Of a DNA stretch of 64,000 nucleotides, positions 58,517 to 64,000 are shown one piece after another (position 1 is the stretch's first letter; each line of letters starts with the position of its first letter). Under the pieces are notes generated by a model. That model had not been told where the DNA came from and did no database searches. It saw nothing but the letters and a program-made list of their open reading frames with translations. Source of the stretch: DASVBE01 sp963770375 (GTDB taxonomy: Bacteria; Actinomycetota; Actinomycetes; Streptosporangiales; Streptosporangiaceae); assembly GCA_963770375.1 (NCBI GenBank), contig CAVYPM010000009.1, forward strand, positions 1-64,000, given 5' to 3'. The translations under genes and the position numbers were made by a program.

Positions 58517-58592
58517 GCCGGTGTAGCTCAGTTGGCAGAGCAGCCGTCTTGTAAACGGCAGGTCAGCGGTTCGATCCCGCTCACCGGCTCCA
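58517..58592 (+). tRNA. tRNA-Thr (TGT anticodon)
   Basis: Cloverleaf: acceptor GCCGGTG with CACCGGC, D-arm GCTC...GAGC, anticodon stem GCCGT/ACGGC with loop CTTGTAA (anticodon TGT, reading ACA), T-loop TTCGATC, discriminator T and encoded CCA. Its last 45 bases (58548-58592) recur at 60756-60800. Confidence 0.95.
58548..58592 (+). repeat. Attachment site attL (tRNA-Thr 3' part)
   Basis: 45 bases from the anticodon loop to the CCA end, identical to 60756-60800. The flanking bases differ on both sides. This is the classic footprint of integrase-mediated insertion into a tRNA gene. Confidence 0.85.
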
Positions 58593-58659
58593 TCTCATCG
58601 CAGCAATTCGAACACCCCGCCGGTAGCGGGACTGCGAGTGCAGCCAGTTCGTGCAGCCA

Positions 58660-58870
58660 TCATGCTTCGCCAGCGTCCGGCTGTGCGCCAAAGATGACCT
58701 GGGCGGCAGCATCGACGGCCGCGCGCTCGACCTCCGGCAGGACATGCGCATAGGTGTTCATCGTCAGGCTGATCTGGCTGTGCCCGAGGGTCTTCATCAC
58801 CGTATGCGGTGAGGCCCCGGCTGCGATCAGGAAGGATGCGCAGGAATGCCGCAGGTAGCCGGATAAGGTC
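58660..58870 (-). pseudogene. Tyrosine integrase, C-terminal fragment
   Basis: About 66 residues on the reverse strand: YLRHSCASFLIAAGASPHTV followed by MKTLGHSQISLTMNTYAHVL and PEVERAAVDAAAQVIFGAQP. This includes the H-x-x-R-like RHS box, LGH and the nucleophile Tyr of a phage integrase. The protein lacks everything before the RHS box; its 5' side is replaced by the end of the hydrolase gene. Its stop lies 68 bases from the tRNA, the usual int-att arrangement. Confidence 0.85.
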
Positions 58871-58877
58871 CCTGCCG

Positions 58878-59780
58878 CTACGAGCTTGGGCGCCCGGTCA
58901 GGAACGATTCGATGAGGGAAGCGAAGCGCGTTCGTTCCTGGAACAGGAACCCGTGCCCGGCATCGGGGTAGAGCACCAGTCGTGCCCGGGGGATGAGGCG
59001 GGCGAGGGTGTGGTCATTGGCGACCGGGTCGAGCTGGTCGTCGGTGCCGTCGGCGATCAGCGTGGGCACCGAGATCCTGGCGATCTTGCGTCCGGCTGGG
59101 TCGGTGCCGTCCCACCACTTGGTTACGGCGCCCGCCTGAGCCGTTTTCGTGGCGGCCGCCACCGCGGGGGTGGATGGGTATTCCGAGATCGCTGCTGTGA
59201 ACGCGTCGGCGGCGCTGGCCTGATTAGCAGGAAAAAGGCTGCCGGACTGGATTGCCGCCCGCGAGGGCACGACCGTCCCGGTCCCGGGGTAGGTGGCGCA
59301 CAGCACCAGGCGGCGCACCTGGGCCGGGTGCAGGACCGCCAGGGCCTGGGCGATCATGCCGCCCATCGACCAGCCCAGCACGTCCGGCCTGCCGAGGCCG
59401 AGGCGCTCGATGAGCGCACTGGTCTGGTCGGCCATGGCGTCGATGGTGAGTTCCCCGGGCGGTGGCTGCGTACGGCCCACTCCGGCGTTGTCGAACATCA
59501 CCACCCGGTTGTGCCGGGCGAGGGCGTGAACCAGCCGCGGATCCCAGACCTCCATGGTCCCGGCGTAGCCCATGATCAAGACCAGCGGGGGGCCGCTCCC
59601 GACGACCCGGTACCCGACGGCGCCGAGCCTGGTATGAGCGACTCGCACTGGCGCCGACACGACCGAGGCCGTGCCCGGTGCCAGCCCCGGTGCGGAGCCG
59701 CACGCGCTCAGCGCGACGGACACCACCACCATGGCCAGGCCCAAGGCGGTTCCTCGCCGCAACGCCCGCCAGCCAGCCAC
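58878..59780 (-). CDS. Alpha/beta-hydrolase lipoprotein
   Basis: 300 residues. The lipoprotein signal is GLAMVVVSVALSACGSAPG (lipobox LSAC). The alpha/beta-hydrolase core shows PPLVLIMGYAGTMEVWDPRL, the nucleophile elbow LGWSMGGMIAQAL, the acid in LIADGTDDQLDPVAND and the His in YPDAGHGFLFQER. Substrates may be esters, epoxides or haloalkanes; the sequence does not decide. It is the main cargo of the tRNA-Thr-bounded element and its stop abuts the integrase fragment. Confidence 0.88.
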   Translation of the reverse strand: MAGWRALRRGTALGLAMVVVSVALSACGSAPGLAPGTASVVSAPVRVAHTRLGAVGYRVVGSGPPLVLIMGYAGTMEVWDPRLVHALARHNRVVMFDNAGVGRTQPPPGELTIDAMADQTSALIERLGLGRPDVLGWSMGGMIAQALAVLHPAQVRRLVLCATYPGTGTVVPSRAAIQSGSLFPANQASAADAFTAAISEYPSTPAVAAATKTAQAGAVTKWWDGTDPAGRKIARISVPTLIADGTDDQLDPVANDHTLARLIPRARLVLYPDAGHGFLFQERTRFASLIESFLTGRPSS

Positions 59781-59786
59781 GTGCGG

Positions 59787-59990
59787 CTACTTGTTCTGCC
59801 ACTCGCCGCCGTGACGTCTGGCATACCGGTGCTGCTGACGCGGCGAATCAGCGAACTCGCCGTACATGTCCTGGGCGGTCCGGTCAGTTCGGCGCGTCCA
59901 AAATCGCGTTTCGACACCAACCATGATCAGGAATCCCCAGATCGCCACGATCACGGCGGCGAAGAAGAGGAGAGCCTCCCACCACGGCAT
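59787..59990 (-). CDS. Small single-pass membrane protein
   Basis: 67 residues: MPWWEALLFFAAVIVAIWGF, LIMVGVETRFWTRRTDRTAQ and a charged, His-rich end (SPRQQHRYARRHGGEWQNK). One N-terminal membrane helix is followed by a cytoplasmic tail. GTG at 60002 is an alternative start. It sits just upstream of the lipoprotein hydrolase on the same strand with 6 bases between, so the two are likely co-transcribed. Confidence 0.6.
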   Translation of the reverse strand: MPWWEALLFFAAVIVAIWGFLIMVGVETRFWTRRTDRTAQDMYGEFADSPRQQHRYARRHGGEWQNK

Positions 59991-60084
59991 CTCGATCACC
60001 ACGATCCCATCTGGACTACAGATTCTTCCTGCGCCCGCTGGCCCTTCTGCATCGTCGACCCGCCGCCGTCTACCCTCACTTGTT

Positions 60085-60444
60085 ATGTCTGAAGTGGTCT
60101 TCGAACGCATCGCCCCCGTCGTCACCGTGCACGACCTCGACGCTGCTCTCGCCCGATACCGACGGCTGGGCTTTGCGACTGAGCTTGACGAGGGGGCGCA
60201 GTATGGCTTCGCCGAACGGGGGGCGGTGCAGCTGCACCTCCAAACAGACGACCCGGACGACCCTGGCGCGACCGGGGGTGTCGTGTACCTCTACGTCTCC
60301 GACGCTGATGCCCTGCACACCGAGTGGACCTCAGCAGGCATCGAAGGCCGGTTCATGGGGCCGCACGGCACCCCGTACGGCCTTCGGGAGTTCGTCTACA
60401 CCGACCCCGACGGCATCGTGCACCGTGTCGGCTCACGGCTTTGA
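60085..60444 (+). CDS. VOC-family protein (bleomycin-resistance-like)
   Basis: 119 residues. It has the short VOC layout: ERIAPVVTVHDLDAALARYR, FATELDEGAQYGFAERGAVQ, LHLQTDDPDD, VVYLYVSDADALHTEWTSAG and LREFVYTDPDGIVHRVGSRL. This form resembles bleomycin-binding resistance proteins and small dioxygenase-like proteins. It is divergent from the membrane protein gene and is the rightmost intact cargo gene in the element. The actual ligand is unknown. Confidence 0.85.
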   Translation: MSEVVFERIAPVVTVHDLDAALARYRRLGFATELDEGAQYGFAERGAVQLHLQTDDPDDPGATGGVVYLYVSDADALHTEWTSAGIEGRFMGPHGTPYGLREFVYTDPDGIVHRVGSRL

Positions 60445-60956
60445 CGGACTACCCGCTGGACCTGCGAGCCCAGCGGGTCAGCTCCCGCAAGCGATTCCGT
60501 GCCGGACATCACCACCTTGCAGGATATGCGCGGATGAGACCGGCTCAACGCTAGAAACTCGCCGCCTTTGCCCAGGTCAGGCGCAGTCTTCTGTCTACAG
60601 GAGTCATGATCTGAAAAGCCGTCGGCTTACCCAGCGCCCCCGGCAGCCAGGCAGCCAACCGTGCAGCCTAAGCCCAGGACGGCAGCGGACAGTGGCGGAC
60701 AGGGACAGCTATCCTCAGCTGGGCAGCGCAACTCCGACGTGCGGCCCCCCGCAAGCTTGTAAACGGCAGGTCAGCGGTTCGATCCCGCTCACCGGCTCCA
60801 GATCACAAGGGGCAAAGCACCCCATCCTCGCCGCCGGCGGCCCGGAGTCACCCTCCAGGGGATGATGTCCGCTATGCCGCAGAGCCCGGATGCTGGCTTT
60901 GCCGGAGATTCAGGCAAAGTTAACGGTGCCGGGTTCGCGGTTGAAGGCAGAGGCCA
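60445..60956. other. Element right end and intergenic region
   Basis: 512 bases holding the right-hand 45-bp attachment repeat at 60756-60800. No coding frame is supported; the rest of the element here appears decayed. Confidence 0.5.
60756..60800 (+). repeat. Attachment site attR (copy of tRNA-Thr 3' part)
   Basis: Identical over 45 bases to 58548-58592 but without the 5' half of a tRNA. Together they bound 2,208 bases counted from the start of one copy to the start of the other. Confidence 0.85.
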
Positions 60957-61544
60957 ATGGGCAGTACGTGGTGGCCGTACGTGGTGCTGTTCCTCACGGT
61001 CACGGTCTCGTGGGCGGGTTTGCCGGCCGTCGGCCCCGCTGCCATCGGCGCCGCTACGGTGGCCGCCAGCCAGAACAAGCTGGACCTCACGGCGGTGGTC
61101 GTGGTGTCGGTCCTCGCCAGTGAGATAGGCGGGATCTGCGGCTACGCCATCGGCCGCCGGTGGGGGAGGCGGCTCATAGAGCGCCCGGGGCCGCACCAGG
61201 CGCGCCGGATAAAGGTGGAGGAGCGGGGCGAGCGCCTGTATGCCCGGTGGGGCGGGCTCGCCGTGTTCTTCACCCCGGGAATTGTCTCGGGCACGGCGCG
61301 GATGTCGCCGTACCGGTTCGCCTTCTGGAATCTGCTGGCCTCGTTCGCCTGGACGGCGTCGGTGGTGGCCAGCACGTACGGGGTGAGCAAGCTCGTCACC
61401 GGCGAGTTCGCCTGGCGCGACCTCGCCAGCCTGATCGTCGGGCTGGGCGTGGCGGCGCTCGTCATCCACTTCCTGGTGCGGCGGTGGCGGCGCACGGCCC
61501 GGCGGCGGCCTGCTGCCGTCGCCGACGAGCCGTCCCGGCAGTAA
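60957..61544 (+). CDS. DedA-family (VTT-domain) membrane protein
   Basis: 195 residues. It shows hydrophobic helices with the DedA pattern: LPAVGPAAIGAATVAASQNK, VVVVSVLASEIGGICGYAIG, RRWGRRLIERPGPHQ, VEERGERLYARWGGLAVFFT and PGIVSGTARMSPYRFAFWNL, then two more helices. The GGxxGYxIGR and R-x-x-PGxxS-type motifs define the VTT fold. DedA proteins act in membrane homeostasis and lipid flipping. It lies just outside the right attachment site. Confidence 0.83.
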   Translation: MGSTWWPYVVLFLTVTVSWAGLPAVGPAAIGAATVAASQNKLDLTAVVVVSVLASEIGGICGYAIGRRWGRRLIERPGPHQARRIKVEERGERLYARWGGLAVFFTPGIVSGTARMSPYRFAFWNLLASFAWTASVVASTYGVSKLVTGEFAWRDLASLIVGLGVAALVIHFLVRRWRRTARRRPAAVADEPSRQ

Positions 61545-61552
61545 CGGCTGGC

Positions 61553-62644
61553 CTACGCGGGCAGCTCCCGCAGTGTGCCGGTGGCGAAGGCCAGGCCGTG
61601 GCCGGGGCCGGTGCCCGCCCGCAGCGTGCCGTTCTCGATGGTCACGCCGCTGGGCTCGCGCAGGGCACCGAGGGCGGCGAACGAGCCCTCGTCGATGTCC
61701 TCGACCATGGCCTCCAGCGGCAGGCAGAGCGCCAGCTGGCCGGACAGGTCGGGCAGCAGGTGCGGCATGACCGGGACGCCGAACAGTCTCGCCTGGTGGG
61801 CGATGCGCAGGAACGGGGTGATGCCGCCGACCCGGCAGATGTTCGGCTGGACGAAGTCGACCGCCCCGGCCAGCAGCAGGTCGCGGAACTGCGCCTCGGT
61901 GTAGAGGCTCTCGCCCGCGGCCACCGGGATATCGATCGAGGCCCGCAGCCGGGCGTACGCGGCGTAGTCCTCGGCCGGGAGCGGCTCCTCCAGCCAGTGA
62001 ATGCCGTGCGGCGCCAGCGCCGCGGCCGCCCGCCGCGCGGTGGGCAGGTCCCACAGCTGGTTCGCGTCGACCATCAGCAGCGCGCCCGGGCCGATCAGCC
62101 GCCGGACCGTGGCTACCCGCTCGGCGTCCTCCGCCACGCTGCGCCCGCCCACCTTGATCTTGTAGCGCGAGTTCCCGGCCGCCACCCACCGTCTGACCTG
62201 GTCGGACAGTTCGTCCAGCGGCAGGTGCCGGTTGACCCCGCTGGCGTAGGCCGGCACCTGGTCCCGCTGCCGGCCGAGCAGGTCGACCAGGCTCAGCCCG
62301 GCCAGCCTGGCCTGCCGGTCCCACAGGCCGATGTCCACCGCGGCCATGGCCAGCGTGGTGATCCCGCCGCCGGCCTCGCGCAGCTGGTGCCGCATCCGGT
62401 CCCAGGCGGCGCCCGGCGCGGCCGGACCGCCCACCGCGGCCGGGCCGCTGTCCGCGGTCACCATCGCCTGGATGGCCTGCGCCCCGGCGCGGACCGTCCA
62501 GCTGAAGCCCTGGCCGGCCTGGCCGTCGCTGGTCCGCACCGTGGCCGCGGTGAGGAACTGGCTGGTCGCGCCCGGTCCCCACGGCTGGGGCATGGGCAGC
62601 TCGTAGGTCCGGCAGGTCACCTCGGTGACCGTGACAGCGGTCAT
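61553..62644 (-). CDS. Enolase-superfamily cycloisomerase/dehydratase (mandelate racemase/MLE type)
   Basis: 363 residues without frameshift. Catalytic and metal residues are visible: RYKIKVGGRSVAED (K-x-K), LLMVDANQLWDLPTARRAAA, HWLEEPLPAEDY, PVAAGESLYTEAQFRDL, FVQPNICRVGGITPFL and MPHLLPDLS. The start ATG overlaps the stop of the upstream NAD-dependent dehydrogenase (ATGA). Uronate dehydrogenase makes hexaro-lactones, and galactarolactone cycloisomerases (Gci) are enolase-superfamily proteins. The pairing therefore suggests action on hexarolactone or hexarate, as inference from context. Confidence 0.85.
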   Translation of the reverse strand: MTAVTVTEVTCRTYELPMPQPWGPGATSQFLTAATVRTSDGQAGQGFSWTVRAGAQAIQAMVTADSGPAAVGGPAAPGAAWDRMRHQLREAGGGITTLAMAAVDIGLWDRQARLAGLSLVDLLGRQRDQVPAYASGVNRHLPLDELSDQVRRWVAAGNSRYKIKVGGRSVAEDAERVATVRRLIGPGALLMVDANQLWDLPTARRAAAALAPHGIHWLEEPLPAEDYAAYARLRASIDIPVAAGESLYTEAQFRDLLLAGAVDFVQPNICRVGGITPFLRIAHQARLFGVPVMPHLLPDLSGQLALCLPLEAMVEDIDEGSFAALGALREPSGVTIENGTLRAGTGPGHGLAFATGTLRELPA

Positions 62645-63444
62645 AGCCGGTCCGCGTCGTAGGCCGGCAGGCAGAACTCACCGCCCAGGTGGGCCAGCAG
62701 CGGGTCGCCCGGCTGCGGTTCGCCGTGCTCGGCGATCACCTCGGCGGCGAACCGCTCCGCGTCGTCCGCGGGCTCGTACCCCAGGGCCCGGGCCTCGTCC
62801 AGGCTGACCCAGCCGCCCCGCGTGTTGGCCGACACCCCGTAGACCACGCGGAACCCGGGCGACGGCGCGGTTAGGCAGGCCTCGAACAGCCGCCCGGCGT
62901 CGTCCGGCGACAGCCAGGTGGACAGCGCCCGGACGTCACGCGGCCGCTCCGCGCAGGTCAGGATCCGCAGGCAGATCACGTCAAGACCGTACCTGTGGTG
63001 GTACATCGCGCCCAGCGCCTCGCCCGCGGCCTTGGACACCCCGTAGTAGGTGTCCGGCGCCGGGAACGCGTAGTCCGGCACCGGGTAGGACGACGGCGGG
63101 CTGAAGCCGACCGCATGGTTCGACGAGGCGAAGATCACCCGCGGCACCCCGGCCCGTCGCGCGGCCTCGAACACCGCGTACGTCCCGCCGATGTTGACCT
63201 CGCTGATCTGCTGCCACGGCGCCTCGACGGAATGCCCGGCCAGGTGGATCACCGCGTCGGCCCCGCCGCACGCCCGCTGGACCGCGTCCAGGCTGGTCAC
63301 CGACGCCCGGATGACCTCCTCGCCGGGCCCGGCCGTGACCGGCGCCAGATCGAGCAGCCGCAGCGTCCGCCCGGGGCGCGCCAGCCGGGCCCGCAGCATT
63401 GTCCCGATCTGCCCCGCGGAACCGGTGATGAGGATGGTTGGCAT
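62641..63444 (-). CDS. NAD-dependent epimerase/dehydratase family protein, uronate-dehydrogenase-like
   Basis: 267 residues from ATG at 63444. The Rossmann start TILITGSAGQIGTMLRARLA has the G-x-x-G-x-x-G pattern of extended SDRs. DAVIHLAGHSVEAPWQQISE, NIGGTYAVFEAARRAGV, VIFASSNHAVGFSPPSSYPV and the catalytic YYGVSKAAGEALGAMYHHRY (Y-x-x-x-K) follow. FASSNHAVGF with RILTCAERPRDVRALSTWLS is characteristic of uronate dehydrogenases (Udh). It would oxidise D-galacturonate or D-glucuronate to the lactone. ATGA overlap with the enolase-superfamily gene supports a shared pathway. Confidence 0.83.
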   Translation of the reverse strand: MPTILITGSAGQIGTMLRARLARPGRTLRLLDLAPVTAGPGEEVIRASVTSLDAVQRACGGADAVIHLAGHSVEAPWQQISEVNIGGTYAVFEAARRAGVPRVIFASSNHAVGFSPPSSYPVPDYAFPAPDTYYGVSKAAGEALGAMYHHRYGLDVICLRILTCAERPRDVRALSTWLSPDDAGRLFEACLTAPSPGFRVVYGVSANTRGGWVSLDEARALGYEPADDAERFAAEVIAEHGEPQPGDPLLAHLGGEFCLPAYDADRL

Positions 63445-63554
63445 GAGAAAGGAGAATCCCGCATGCGCCCCGCGGCCGCAACGCCGGCCCGCCTCGGGCG
63501 CCAGCCGTTCAGCCGCCATCCCCGGGCGGCAACCCTGCGGCGCCGCCCGGCCGG

Positions 63555-63989
63555 TCAGCCGGGGACGGCCCAGGGGAACGGGGCGCGGTCCGGCTCGACC
63601 CAGCCCGTGCGGGCCGCAGGGCTGGCCAGCGTGGCCGGGTGGTAGAAGCGGGTCAGCAGGCGCTTGTCCAGGAGCAGCGGGTTGCGGGCCGCGAACCCGC
63701 CGAAGTCCGCTTCGGGGCCGGCCGCAAAGCCCGGGTGGCCGATGGCGTGGTGGGCGACCAGCTCCACCCAGGCGCGGCTGATCGTCTCGTGGTACTTCTG
63801 CGGGGCACCCGCGTACCGGGCGGTGCGCCGGATGCCGTCGCTGACCAGGCCGATCGCGGCGGGCATCCCGTACCGGCGGACCGCCAGCCAGGTGAGCTGC
63901 ACGTGCTGCCGGTGACCGAACCGGCCGCCGGACCCGGCCAGCACTTCAGCCATCAGCGCGTCGAAGCCAGCGGCGTGGTGGTGGGTCAT
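63555..63989 (-). CDS. Conserved hypothetical protein, actinobacterial
   Basis: 144 residues starting MTHHHAAGFDALMAEVLAGS. Conserved-looking stretches are GRFGHRQHVQLTWLAVRRYG, IGLVSDGIRRTARYAGAPQK and YHETISRAWVELVAHHAIGH. They contain several His (RQH, YHE, AHHAIGH) that could bind metal. No family is recognised and no signal peptide or membrane helix is seen. It lies upstream of the Udh-like gene on the same strand with a 110-base gap, so a link to that operon is possible but unproven. Confidence 0.6.
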   Translation of the reverse strand: MTHHHAAGFDALMAEVLAGSGGRFGHRQHVQLTWLAVRRYGMPAAIGLVSDGIRRTARYAGAPQKYHETISRAWVELVAHHAIGHPGFAAGPEADFGGFAARNPLLLDKRLLTRFYHPATLASPAARTGWVEPDRAPFPWAVPG

Positions 63990-64000
63990 GCGGAAACCTC

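Noticed and set aside
58517..60800. A new defence or toxin-antitoxin cassette between the att repeats
   Set aside because: The cargo is a lipoprotein hydrolase, a tiny membrane protein and a VOC protein; nothing supports a toxin, nuclease or antitoxin pair.
61160..62662. A 500-residue forward frame
   Set aside because: It is antisense to the enolase-superfamily gene, which has full catalytic motifs. Long antisense frames are expected in high-GC DNA and this one shows low-complexity Arg/Gly/Ala content.

Overview
The window reads as two unrelated pieces of soil-bacterial DNA joined near 54.86-54.98 kb. Bases 1 to about 54,860 look like an acidobacterium of the Solibacter/Bryobacter type. The grounds are a paired ECF sigma factor and serine/threonine kinase with ATPase and TPR regions, an S8 peptidase with WGT-rich tail repeats, a PQQ dehydrogenase, a FecR-like protein, NIPSNAP and DinB proteins, and many palindromic intergenic repeats. 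From about 54,900 to the end the base composition is visibly more G+C rich. The genes there (RyR-domain membrane protein, DedA protein, uronate-dehydrogenase-like pair) are typical of a high-GC actinomycete. Whether the join is real or an assembly or concatenation artefact cannot be settled from the sequence. The taxonomy is inference from gene content.

Many genes in the first part are split by single-base indels. Where reconstruction is clear (POT transporter, phoH, corC, enolase-superfamily gene) the fault is usually one extra base. I treat most of these as sequencing errors and annotate the restored gene, saying so each time.

Layout. 0-2.1 kb: a beta-propeller repeat protein and a LuxR-type HTH protein. 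2.4-6.4 kb: a peptide/nickel-type ABC import operon with a single ATPase. 6.4-11.4 kb: a membrane HD-GYP/GAF/GGDEF cyclic-di-GMP protein and a subtilase with domains inserted in its catalytic core. 11.8-13.3 kb: a POT peptide transporter. 13.5-19.2 kb: a kinase/ATPase/TPR regulator with its ECF sigma factor and a divergent vanadium-haloperoxidase-like enzyme. 19.9-23.5 kb: an exported phosphonoacetate hydrolase, then a PQQ dehydrogenase and a TPP enzyme that both lose their 5' ends at the same point (about 22,490). 23.6-31.2 kb: an accessory island with a Xer-like recombinase, DUF3489 and ParB-like proteins, XRE regulators, excisionase and a truncated integrase beside tRNA-Asp. 31.3-41.9 kb: sugar-acid and core genes (enolase superfamily, PhyH, phoH-ybeY-corC-era, BON, purH, KDPG aldolase, FAH, FecR). 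41.9-49.6 kb: an MbfA-like iron exporter divergent from a TetR-controlled RND efflux operon. 49.6-54.9 kb: proS, an M20-like protein between two inverted palindromic elements, a NIPSNAP protein whose C-terminus runs into repeats, and a crotonase.

In the actinobacterial part, a RyR/TrkA-like membrane protein is followed by tRNA-Thr. A 45-bp copy of the 3' part of that tRNA lies 2.2 kb downstream and bounds a small decayed integrated element carrying an integrase C-terminus, a lipoprotein hydrolase and a VOC protein. Beyond it are a DedA protein and an overlapping gene pair that looks like hexuronate oxidation (uronate dehydrogenase-like plus enolase-superfamily cycloisomerase/dehydratase).
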